Assembly: GCA_037355855.1 (NCBI GenBank)
Contig: CM074765.1
Location: 2,356,001 to 2,420,000, forward strand
Source: Pseudo-nitzschia pungens
Lineage: Eukaryota > Bacillariophyta > Bacillariophyceae > Bacillariales > Bacillariaceae
DNA length: 64,000 nucleotides
Reading direction: 5' to 3'
In this document: one piece after another, positions 54,537 through 64,000 of the stretch
Numbering within the stretch: the first letter of the stretch is position 1
Layout: the number at the start of each line of letters is the position of its first letter
Notes under the pieces: model-generated
Database searches by the model: none
The model's input: only the letters and a program-made list of their open reading frames with translations
Told to the model about the DNA's origin: nothing
Position numbers and translations under genes: made by a program

Positions 54537-54556
54537 TGACAACAGAAATAATCGAA
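54537..54556. repeat. 20-bp target-site duplication, right copy
   Basis: Identical to 29681-29700. The joined flanks form a continuous Gypsy leader related to that below 60087. Confidence 0.93.
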
Positions 54557-54819
54557 CAAAAGAAATAAGCGTCAAAAAATTGACACAAAATCCAGTGAGT
54601 GGACTACTAATTGGACCAACACTGAGTGGATGGACAGACCAGAGAAGGGAAGCCAACCAAAACCGAAATATACGGATATCCGGAAAGGTATATAATAAAT
54701 ACCCAAACACCACCAATCCCACGGCCCAGTGGATGCTTAACAGAGGAGCAACGCTGGAGAACCATGGGAATCAATTCCCATGAAATAAAAAGAGAGACAA
54801 CTCCAGGGAACCACATTCA
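54557..54819 (+). mobile_element. Gypsy C leader, continued
   Basis: Aligns with the minus strand of 59800-60060 (shared GGACCAACRCTGAGTGGATG, ACCGAAATATAC, AGGTATATAA). No gag follows; a foldback element begins at 54820. Confidence 0.7.
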
Positions 54820-55199
54820 GGAACATGGTTGATTTTTGTTTTTTGATAAATTTCAAAAATTCCCGGTCCTCCCCACACCGAATCAGTGTCAAAGTGACAC
54901 CCGGGGTCAAAGTGACACCCGGTGTCACTTTGACACTTGACACTCCCCGATACTTTTGGGGGTCAAAGTGACACTGGGTGTCATTTTGACACCGGGTGTC
55001 ACTTTGACACTCACAAGAGAAGTAGAAAAATACGTAGAGTGTCAAAGTAACACCCGGTGTCAAAGTGACACTTGACACTCGCTGATACTTTTGGGTGTCA
55101 AAGTGACCCCGGGTGTCACAGTGACACCCAGCGCTGAGTGGTGCACAGGGGGCTGGAAAAATTTAAATTCTTAGAAAAAAATTAAATCAACCATGTTCC
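54820..55199. mobile_element. Foldback element II, 380 bp
   Basis: Inverted ends share GGAACATGGTTGATTT (54820-54835 and the complement of 55184-55199). The interior has about ten copies or variants of GTGTCAAAGTGACAC, each itself a quasi-palindrome (GTGTCA/TGACAC), separated by CCGGG and by GATACTTTTGGG spacers. No coding frame. The first seven bases of the ends are shared with element I. Confidence 0.85.
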
Positions 55200-56029
55200 A
55201 GTTGGTCTTCGTCGCGTCGCGCCATGCGGAAAGTCATCAGATTTCTGTCTGCAAGTCGAATGAGTCAGAAACCAGTCGTGTGTAAGTCCCATACATGTAT
55301 ACTGAATGCACATATTCAAAGTTTTCGCGCGAGGAATACGACCAGAAAGATACAAATTACGATAGAAGATACGATAAGTAGAGCATGAGATCAGGTAGTA
55401 TGTATGGTTCTAGCTTACTACGACTAACGTATTACTGGGTAATCTTAACCGTAAGTCTTACTTGCATCATTACTTCATTTTTTTTTTTTTTTTTGTTGAC
55501 AGCGCTTGTCGTACTCCTTTTTTTGTGCGTGCAGTAATCTTTTAAGGTAAACTTGTACCGTACTTACTTGTGTTCTACTCCTATTACTTCGCTATTATTT
55601 TTCGTACTGTAATCCGTTGTCTTCTCGAATTTCCAAGAGCAAGCTCTCTCAGTAACGTTCCCACTGTGGAATACGAGTGCTTACCAGTACGAGGCAAGGT
55701 TACCGGTAGCAGACGCAATGAATCTCGACACTAACATGCACGAATAGTGAAGAAAAACTCGGTACGCACCGGAATTCAACTGCTTTAATTCACATAATGC
55801 TTACCCTTCGCTATCTCTTATTGCTCAGTGACTGGGTTTTCCAGCCAGCAATCCTTCCTTTGGGTTGGACTACACGTACCATCTCACACCAAAAAGTTTC
55901 TACAATCATTGTCCAGTTGACGTTGTAAGTGCTTTCATTCCATGCGTAAGATACAATCATTTCCGGAGTGGTTAGAATCCGAGTAAGGTCGATCGTTCTT
56001 CAGGATTGCTCTCGATTTTGAATTATCAC
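55200..56029 (+). other. Host intergenic and upstream region of the RRM gene
   Basis: No gene or repeat family recognized. A T run of 18 lies near 55477-55494. The promoter of the gene at 56030 should lie here but no clear element is visible. Confidence 0.5.
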
Positions 56030-57326
56030 ATGAACTCAAATTGTGAATGCCGTTTGTGCCCTTTGATGCAGGAATCGTCACAGAAAATGGGAATTGAAGA
56101 GATCCGTTCTAGTCATCCTGCAAATCTTGCAAGCATAGAGTATGGGACATTAAGTCGGACAAACGATCTGTCGAATCCACAACAAGGAACAAGTGGGATG
56201 AAGGCAACGGTACCAGAAACACAGGGCACCGGTCAGCAAGATACTAAAGAAAGCTTTTCACTCTCAGCCAAACCCACCAAACAGGTACCCTCAAACTATG
56301 TCGATGATACACGCAAGTTATTCGTTGGTGGGCTTCCAACCGATAGTACGTATGGTCAAAAGAGAAGCGTTGTTCGATGAATCCACGCGACGTTTTTTAT
56401 TGTGTAGACGCCCAGAAATCTAAACATATCCATTGGATATTTTTTCGACTGTATGTTTTTCGAAGTCACCGATCCTGAATTTCGAGATTTCTTTTCCCAG
56501 TTTGGAGAGCTCGAAGAAGCGCTTGTTATGTTCGACAGATATACTCGGCGTTCTCGAGGATTCGGTTTTGTGACTTTCGTAAACTCAGTAAGTTCCCTAT
56601 TTCGAGATTTGTTGTTTCTCTTTCGTAGCACACTACGGGTATTCCGAAGCTCATTCATGGCGGTCAATTTTTCTGAAATTTTTGATTCGTTTCGTTTGAC
56701 AGGATGTTTCGAAGTCTCTTTTACTGATGGGAAACCAAGGTGATGGAATTGGGCGTCTTGTAATGAGGGGGAAGACATGCGAGGTCAAAGCTGCTGCTCC
56801 GAAGGGTCATGCTCCGACTCGCGGTGGGAAAGCCAATAGAAATAACCGTGTTGGTCCTCGTAATCATCAGCAGTCACAAGCATACCGAATGCCATCTCTT
56901 GCACACGCGGAACAGTTTCCTATAATGTACGAGAACGATGTCCATCACTTAAGATTCAATCAAGGAGTGAACTTGCCTCATGCTGCAGCGTACCATAGTC
57001 CCATGTATCATCCCTCCGTGGCTCATCATTGTTATGATCAACCTTTCATTCAGCCCCCGCTTCATGGATCTTTTCTTCTGACCACAAACTGCGATCATGG
57101 GGTTGTTGACAAAGATGGAATGCCTTATTTTTTGTCAGCACCTCGTCTAGGTGAACAGTTCGGACCATCCATTGTATACTCTCCTGAAATGCAGACTGGT
57201 ACTTATTTTCACGAGCACTTTTATGGATATGTCCCGTTGGCTCCCAGTACTTTCCACTGCATTCAGCCAGTCGTGGATGTGGAGTGCCCAGATAAGCCGG
57301 TGGAAGTAAATAAAGGAAACAGTTGA
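56030..57326 (+). CDS. Host RRM RNA-binding protein, three exons
   Basis: Exons 56030-56345, 56466-56587 and 56703-57326. Introns begin GTACGT and GTAAGT and end AG; phases agree, giving 353 residues. Joining the exons yields one complete RRM: RNP2 KLFVGGLP (residues 96-103, split just after TD at 105), [16 protein letters not shown], then RNP1 RGFGFVTF (136-143), ending CEVKAAAPK. This resembles hnRNP A/DAZAP/Musashi-type RRMs. The 170 residues after the RRM are His/Tyr/Pro/Met-rich and probably disordered. The N-terminal 95 residues are Ser/Thr/Gln-rich. The ATG at 56030 is the first in frame; later ones (near 56069, 56090) or an upstream exon are possible. It probably binds mRNA; the target is unknown. 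Only one RRM is seen, where relatives often have two. Confidence 0.82.
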
Positions 57327-57386
57327 TCAACAGTGCAGGTCAGCGCAGTAAATGAACAAACTTCATCATTTGATGTGTTCTCTTGC

Positions 57387-57414
57387 AATAAATTAGTGGA
57401 TTCAAAAAAATAAA
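57387..57414 (+). terminator. Polyadenylation signals of the RRM gene
   Basis: AATAAA at 57387-57392 and again at 57409-57414, 60-90 bp after the stop codon. Confidence 0.5.
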
Positions 57415-57453
57415 CTGAGATACTACTTTATGAAAACATGTTGTCCCTTCGTT

Positions 57454-57712
57454 CTAATTCTCTTTACTCGTAAATAAATCTTCACTCAACACCCAATCAC
57501 AAATCAGTTTGACTTCAACTGCAACAACTATTGATGACTCACGCTGTAGATCACTGGACTGGACACCAATGACATCAGCAGTTCCAGTCACTCCAATGAT
57601 TAGAGATGAAGAAAGCTGAAGATCATAAAAAGGGTTTAGAGGCCTGTCCAGACATTGAGAGATCTGTGTGAAAGGACAGCAGAAGGGTGGCCAAGTTCTT
57701 GACTGCCATACC
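57454..57712 (-). pseudogene. Fragment of a host gene with a PD-(D/E)XK-like nuclease motif
   Basis: Minus-strand frame, readable from the Gypsy D junction: PLNPFYDLQLSSSLIIGVTG, then TADVIGV...IVVAVEVK, then a short tail and stop at 57454. G-x-A-D followed after about 18 residues by hydrophobics and E-V-K is the layout of the PD-(D/E)XK fold common in stramenopile proteins. The upstream part is replaced by Gypsy D sequence at about 57713. It could also be a chance frame; the fold call rests on one motif. Confidence 0.35.
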
Positions 57713-60087
57713 CCGGGTCTACTAGTGGTTAGAATAGTAGTGATATGCAAATTGTGAGAGCTATTGATTAGTCTATTGCTATTGAATTCAGTGACCTTCA
57801 GAATTGGCGATCCCATCGGCTCACTAATTCTTAGTCCTGAGTTCTCATGACTATTCCAGTGCACGGCATGCTCCTCCATGGTACTGTTACAATCACTCCT
57901 CCATCTTAGTGCTATCCCTGCAATAATAGGGATGGACCCTCTTGATATTAACCCGGTCAGTTACAAAGGGAGCAGTTTCAATCGTTACAGTTCCATTATT
58001 GTGGGCCTTGAGTACCTTGTAAGGTCCTTGCCGTGGGAAGGATAGTTTTGGAATAATGCCCTTCCTTTCCAGGGTGGCATAGTCTCCTTCTTTATAGACA
58101 TGGGGGATCCTCTTCTGGTTCTCCCTGATGTTGCTCCTGCTGTGGATGCTCTTTTGCTTCCTTGCCTGGATTGCTTCCCAGTCAACTGGGAAGTTCACCA
58201 GCATAAACATGTCCCTTCCAAACACCAGTTGTGCTGGGGAATCCCCCAGAGTGGTGTGGATGGTGCTTCTGATAGCGTATGCCGCCTTGGCGGTGAATTC
58301 CTCAAAGGGGTCCTTCTCGTGGAGGTCCCTGTTCTCCAGGTTGAAAGACAATAGGCAGTCCTTTAGTACCTGGTGGATCCTTTCCAATACTGAGTTGGAT
58401 TGTGGGTTCCAAGCCCCACTGGGCTTTCTCTTCATTCCCATGTTTTCACAGAGCTCTTGGAACTCTGCTTTGAACTCACTCCCGCCATCAAAGCCAATTT
58501 CCTTTGGGCACGGATACCTTGCTAGCCAGGTACTGTCCAACAAACGTTGAGTTTCTGCTGCGTTTGGTGAGTCCTTCAGATGAGCCAATTCAAACCATCC
58601 AGTTACTGGGTCCACCATGGTGAGGACATGGATGTGGTAGTCTTTACCATTCTTGTTGTGGACAGTTGCAGGTCCCCAGAGGTCTACATTGACTCTCTGC
58701 CATTTGGTGATCTCAGCTGTCTTCTCCGGTAGTAGTCCATACTTCTTCTGGCCACTCTTTTTGAACATCTGACAGGTGTGACAGTGCTTGCAGAGCTCCT
58801 GGACGTCCTTCCTCAGACCTCTCCTTATGAACACTGAATGGATGCTCAGTTCCATTCTCTTTTCTCTGGGGTGGACCAACATGGTGTGGTACCACTCCAT
58901 GACTCGTTCTTTGAGTTTGTCAGGGATCAGAATCTTTCCTTCTTTGTGGATCAGGCTGTAACCTTCCACGTCTTTGGTGGTGAGTTGTGTGTCTTTTTCC
59001 AGAGCATTCATGATTTCAGTGTCCTTCTGCTGGTAGAACTGAATCATGTCCAGAGCAAGTGGGAATGCACTATTGCCCTGGAATGCTTCTGGTGTTTCCT
59101 CTCCAAGTGGGAATAGTAGTTGCCGGAGGTGCTCTTCCTCATCCGCATAGGTGAGGGGCTTATTTGGTGGTAGCAATTCCACTGTATCTGCCAGATCATC
59201 AGTGATGTCCAGTCATGACAGCGCGTCTGCTGCGTTGTTGTCTTTGCCAGCAACATGCTTGACCACTCGATGGAACTCCTCCATGAGGAGCCTCCATCGC
59301 ACCATTCTCTGGGTGGGCATCTGCTGGTACAGCAGGTTCAGGTGGTCCGTGTGGATTGTTACATCTTGTTCTTGCAGGATTCCTTCAAACGCTTTTAGCC
59401 CTTCCACTATTCCCAGGAGCTCCTCCTTCTCTCCCACAGTGTAGTTGAGTTGCGCTGAATTCAGTTTCCGCGTGTAGAATCCCAGAGGTTTGCCATCTTG
59501 GCACATTGTTGCTCGTAAATGTTGGTCGCTGGCGTCTGAGTAGAGATGAAATGGTTTCACAAAATCTGGGAATGCAAGCTTTGCCTCCTCCGCTAGCATT
59601 CATTTCACCTCCATGAAAGCTTTCTGCTCTGCTGGGCCCCAATACCAATTCATTTTCCCCTTCTTACAGGCAAGTTTGTTGAGTGGGGCGAGGATGTGGG
59701 AGTGGCGCTTCCACATATCCCGGTAGAAGTTAACCGTGGGTTCTCCACCATTGGTTCTGTCATTGTTTTTCTATTTTTAGTGCAATGGTGGGAATTACTT
59801 CTTTTTCAGTGATCCGGGAATCATATTCTGTGGTTCTCCTGCATTGTTGTCCTCTTTAACTAACACCGGGCCGGTCCCACTTCCCTTTCCTTTGGGATTT
59901 GTGGTTGATAGGTGTTCTGTTATATACCTTTCTGTATATCTGTATATTTCGGTTTTTGGTGGCAGTCCCTCTGTGGTCTGTCCATCCACTCAGCGTTGGT
60001 CCAATTAGTCCATTTGCTGGTATGTGTCACTTTTTTGACACTTATTATTATTTTTTTCGCCTTATTTTCTGTTGTCCACCATGGTCC
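57713..60087 (-). mobile_element. Gypsy D, decayed and internally deleted
   Basis: From the right: leader starting GGACCATGGTGGACAACAG, then a jump straight to the end of the RT (about 59755), RNase H, integrase and a 3' region (57713-57892) matching the start of the Gypsy C LTR-like sequence. gag, protease and most of RT are missing. The 3' side ends at GGGTATGGCA, where a host gene fragment begins. Confidence 0.75.
57893..59755 (-). pseudogene. pol: Gypsy D pol remnant (RT end, RNase H, integrase)
   Basis: RT tail NFYRDMWKRHSHILAPLNKL. RNase H with HLYSDASDQHLRATM, VTIHTDHLNLLY and NNAADALS. Integrase with HHCC finger (WYHTMLVHPREKR..., CKHCHTC), catalytic Asp in NVDLWGPA, Asp in IGFDGGSEF and Glu in SVLERIHQ, plus a short C-terminal part (GPYKVLKAHNNGTVTIE). 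Two stops interrupt it, both apparently CGA to TGA: before MLAEEAKL (59600-59602) and after ADALS (about 59213). It belongs to a different Gypsy subfamily from A. Confidence 0.85.
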
Positions 60088-60426
60088 TGTAACTCTCTAG
60101 GGTAAAATTAGATGGAGTGGTACGTGATAGAGGTATTTTAATGATGAATGATTATCAAATTGTGTTATAAAAGAGAATGGTTGAATACTTTACGACATGG
60201 GAATGATTCCTTGAGTATGGATGAACGATCGAATAATGATATATTATTCGGCGGGCATAATATCAATAATCGGCGAGTCATGGGACTCTTGATATTTTAT
60301 CTTGATATTTGTTGTATGTGTGTACATACTGAACGTACATACATGAATACCATATATATTGGAGTACATGCGGGATTCAATAATCATTTAGAGCCTTTTG
60401 TAGTAAGGCTACGCCAACATGTTACA
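60088..60426 (-). mobile_element. LTR of a Gypsy-A-like element (E)
   Basis: 339 bp, TGTAACTCTCTAGGG...CATGTTACA on the + strand. Ends align with the Gypsy A LTR (TGTTACACTCTAAGG, ATGTCACA). Sequence right of it (TAGTTCCCCAATGATTA) aligns with Gypsy A internal sequence (TAGTGCCTCATGATTAAA), so it is the 3' LTR of E. It nevertheless touches the Gypsy D leader exactly at the leader start. Confidence 0.65.
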
Positions 60427-60598
60427 TAGTTCCCCAATGATTAGGTGAAGTTTGCATGTGGTTCAATAGAATAGGTTCGGAGATAAATTTGATGACATAT
60501 GCCATTTGCAGGAATATATGGTAATGTAGATTGAACTGGGGTTGAAGATCGTTCTTTGTGATACTGAAGAAATCGAAGATTTGTTTCTTGTTCTTGAG
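60427..60598 (-). other. Remnant of Gypsy E internal 3' end
   Basis: The first 35 bp match the Gypsy A internal sequence next to its 3' LTR. The rest is unassigned. Cut at about 60599 by LINE copy 4. Confidence 0.45.
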
Positions 60599-63500
60599 AA
60601 AATCAACAACAAAATGATTGGCAGACGCATTCTTGCCTACGCTGAACTTGCCAATGCAGTGGCTGTTGATCAACATGGAAGCAGGAAACACCACAAGGCA
60701 ATCAACACCTGCCTGAACAAGAAGCTCATATGTGATGTGTTGCGGCAGAAGCGCAGATCCGGTGCTGTTGCTATGAATGATGCCAAGGGCTGTTACGATA
60801 GAATCTCTCATCCGATTGCAGGTCTCACTCTCCAGAGCTTTGGGGTTCCTGCCCATGTGTGAAGTTCTTCTGTCTACTCTGCAACATGCTAAGCACCACA
60901 TCAAAACTGGTTTTGGTCGGTCAGGTCCTGTGTATGGTGATGAACCTGTTCCTCTCAGTGGTTGTGGCCAAGGCAACGGTATTGGTCCAACTCTTTGGGC
61001 TTTGGTGTCAACAATTGTCTTCCGAATGATGCAACAGGCTGGGCATGGTGTCCATCTTATCACTTCTTTGTCACTGCAACTGGTTTCTCTTGTGGGTTTT
61101 GCCTTTGTGGATGACACAGATTTGTTTTGTGCTGGCTCTGATTCCTCAACATCTGGTGAGGAATTAGCTGTTGACTTTCAGGAAGCTCTTGACCGGTGGG
61201 CTGGTGGGATTATTGCCACTGGTGGTGCTATTGAACCTGCCAAATCTTTCTGTTATTTGATTGATTTCAAATGGAATGGATCCGGCTGGGACTATCGCTC
61301 AATTGCTGACATGCCTGGTGACTTCTCTGTTGCTGACAAGAATGGCAATCGAGCTACCCTGGATCGTTTTGAAGTTGACCATGCTGACAAGACTCTTGGG
61401 GTTTTTATCTCCATGGATGGCAATGAGGAAGCACAGATTGCTCATATGAAGTCACAGTCTCAGTCTTTTGGCACCCAACTCAAGGCTTCCAAGTGTGAGA
61501 AGCGCGCATCCCTCTACACCTTCAAGTATTCTTTCATGAAGTCTGTTGAATACCCCATGCCTGTCACGCAACTTGATGAGGCCACTTGGACTAAGATAAT
61601 TCACCCAGCTCTTGTTCCTGTGCTGAATAAAGCAGGGATGTCACGGACATTTCCTAGACATGTGTTCTATGGTCCTTCCCTCTATCAAGGCTTTGGTTTC
61701 ATCCATCCATACCTCCTCCAAGAGTTTAGTCATATTGCCACCCTCTTTCAGGAATCTGTCAGGTCCTCACAAACTGGTAGGATTCTCAGGCTAACTGCTG
61801 AGTCTCTCCGGCTTGAACTTGGCATTCCTCTCCATCTTGGTGTCACACCCTATCATCCTTTTGCTTCATACGTCACTCCCTGCTGGTACAAACATGTGTG
61901 GAAGTTTTTCTCTGTTCACCCTGTGAGCTTGTTTGAAGACTTCCCAGATCTTCCACTGCTACGTTCCAATGACTGTTATCTCATGCAAGCCTTTGTCAAC
62001 TCTGGCTTCAGAGGTGCTGACTTGTCCCTCTTGAATCACATGCGCATGTCCCTCAAGGCTATTTCCCTTGCTGACATTTGTACTCCAGATGGGAAAAGAC
62101 TCTCTCCTATGGCTTTCCAGCTGACCTCCTCCAATCACTTGAGGGATCATCTTGACTGGCCGAGATGTCCTCCATCTTGGCCTCCAGCAGCAAAGCGCTT
62201 ATGGACTAAGGCACTTCAGACCTGTTTTCTTCCCCCCTGCCCACCCCCCGCAGCCAGGGCACTGGCTCCTTCTTTTCATCTTGGGCATTGGCTCTCTCCC
62301 CAGACAGCTTCTCTTTGGCCTTGGTTTTTGTCTCCATCCACCAACAGAATATTCTTCAAAACTTCTACTGGCTGGATTGTGAGCACCTCCCAGGGCAGGG
62401 GCAGATACAGGATCACTTCTGAACTCATTCCTGACAAACCAGCCTGTGCTGATGTACTTGTCTGCCCTGTTATTTGTGGACAGGTTGTACGCGTTGTTGG
62501 GTCCTCAGCCTTTGTTTCCGAACCTCCTGACATGGATCCTCTGGAGTACAATCCATTTGATTCTCTTCCAGACTCCCCAGTAGATGCCTTTGATGCACTC
62601 TGTGCGTCTCCAAGAGTACTTCTCCACAAATATTCCCTACCACAGGCAGGCTGTCAGCACCTTGTTGATGCTATTGAGAGTGGTACTGCCAGTGCTGTAT
62701 GTGATGGTTCATTTGATCCGGACCTTCTCAGAGGCACTTCTGCTTTCATTTTGTCCCCCAATACCTCCACCAAGACTGCCTCATTGTTCCTCACTGGCTG
62801 TAATTTTGTCAGTGGATCCCCTGAGGATCAATCTTCCTACAGGAGTGAACTGGCAGGAATCATTGGGGTTCTCACCTGTTGCACTGCTCTGGTGAGTCTT
62901 TTTGATATTGCTTCTGGTTCTATCACCATTGCTCTGGATGGTGACACAGCTCTCAAACAGGCTGAGGGATCATGGCCATTGGTTATTTCCCAGAAGTCTT
63001 TTGATTATGTTTATGTCATCAGAAACATGATTTCTGCCCTGCCAATCTCTGTGCATTTTCAGTGGGTTCAGGGCCATCAAGCTGGAATCTTTCTTGATTG
63101 GTGGGCCCTTCGCAATCATCAGGTTGACAGCATGGCAAAGGCATTTCTCTCTGGTTCCATAGAGCTTCTGCCCATCACTATCCCAGACTTGTGTTTGAGC
63201 CTTGGGCATTTTCTCTCAATGGATGCAAGTGTTCAAGGTTTGATCAGAATGCTTTGCATGTTGCCATTTCTGGTCCTCCTCTTCTTAAATATTGGCAGAA
63301 CCACCATGACATCCCCATTCCACAACCTGTTCTGAGTTCCATCCATTGGTGTGCCCATCTGTCTGCCTTCAAGCGATCTACCTCCTGGCATGCAAAGGTG
63401 GTTTGTCAAGTTTGCTTCTGGATGCATTGGTGTTGGCAACCAACTACTTCACTACCAGTATCAGGATCACTCCAGGTGTCCCATTGTGTGATGCAGACAA

Positions 63501-64000
63501 CGAGAAGGTTTCTCATGTGCTCTCCTGCAAGGATACTGGGGCATGTCACGCATAGTGTGTCTGCCTTCACGGGACCACTGCAGAAGAGGCTTGAAGCTGA
63601 ACAAACTGCTCCATCATTGGCTGTTGCCATTGTGGATCTCCTCACCAGAGTTCGGAAGGGCCAGAGAATTTATCCATCATCCTACTCACTTGCAATTGCT
63701 TCTGCTGTCAGGGCACAGAGGACTATTGGTTGGCACAACTGGCTTCTTGGTAGGTGGTCTCCTCGCTGGTACCAAATCCAGGCTGACTACTACTCCCACA
63801 TTGGAAGCAAGCGCTCTCCCAAACGTTGGGCTACAGCTATCATCCATCAGTTCTTTCTTACCTCCTGGGATCTTTGGACTTATAGGAATGAACGACTCCA
63901 TGGTCCTGGGGGTACCCTTGATGCTGAACAACACCAATCTCTTGATGCTTCCATCACCTCAGAATTGGCAATTGGTGCAGCTGGTGCACTTCCCCAGTCA
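60599..64000 (+). mobile_element. LINE copy 4, 5'-truncated, continues past the window
   Basis: Homology to copy 2 starts abruptly at AAATCAACAAC, the beginning of the RT domain. 5' truncation is typical of LINE insertion. Orientation is opposite to copies 1-3. The 3' end is outside the window. Confidence 0.88.
60602..64000 (+). pseudogene. LINE ORF2 (RT and RNase H part), frameshifted
   Basis: RT is readable with INNKMIGRRILA, DAKGCYDRISH, SGCGQGNGIGP and FVDD (about 61107). RNase H has CDGSF and SYRSELAG. A 2-bp deletion near 60860 (CATGTGTGAAG against CATGTGTGTGAGG) and a one-base deletion near 63155 break the frame. Further shifts occur near 63390 and 63545, within the zinc finger region. 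Confidence 0.88.

Overview
The window is a eukaryotic, transposon-packed region, most likely from a diatom (pennate type) or a close stramenopile. The reasons are the Ty1/copia polyprotein (DSHAD protease motif, integrase with an SDGAREQ-type second Asp block, no N-terminal zinc finger, chromo-like WKDG/ESW segment), the Gypsy gag zinc motif, and a host gene with introns of about 115-120 bp. Only one likely intact host gene is seen, a split RRM RNA-binding protein at 56030-57326. Almost everything else is nested retroelements plus non-autonomous DNA elements. The species call is inference.

Layout. 1-9244: Copia LTR retrotransposon on the + strand, apparently intact. Its 5' LTR is cut by the window edge. 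The parts of the two LTRs that can be compared look identical. 9245-9574: the 3' end of a + strand LINE, into which the Copia inserted. 9575-19637: LINE copy 1 (-), frameshifted, itself inserted in a Gypsy element. 19638-21498 plus 27095-27297: that decayed Gypsy ('B', -). 21499-27094: a young complete Gypsy ('A', -) inside B, with identical 262-bp LTRs and a 5-bp target-site duplication. 27298-29262: a minisatellite, a solo LTR and a Stowaway-like MITE. 29263-29700 and 54557-54819: LTR/leader of a third Gypsy ('C', +), split by two giant LINEs joined head to tail (copy 2 at 29701-41688, copy 3 at 41689-54536). A single 20-bp target duplication flanks the pair. 50172-50694 and 54820-55199: two foldback elements whose ends share GGAACAT. 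55200-57440: the host RRM gene. 57454-60598: a host nuclease-like gene fragment, a decayed Gypsy ('D', -) and a Gypsy-A-like LTR ('E'). 60599-64000: LINE copy 4 (+), 5'-truncated, frameshifted and running off the window.

Expression. In both intact-looking LTR elements (Copia and Gypsy A), gag and pol are in the same frame and separated by a single UGA. The Copia UGA is followed by an 11-bp stem and the Gypsy UGA sits in a 6-bp hairpin. This points to stop-codon readthrough in two unrelated element classes. Gypsy A also has an A AAA AAC heptamer where its RNase H frame shifts by -1. The LINE family is unusually large (about 12 kb). It has a 5' UTR built of 34-bp repeats, ORF1 and ORF2 overlapping at AUGGUUAG, an APE-RT-RNase H-zinc finger ORF2, and a 3' end carrying two hairpins that covary between diverged members before a TTA-rich tail.
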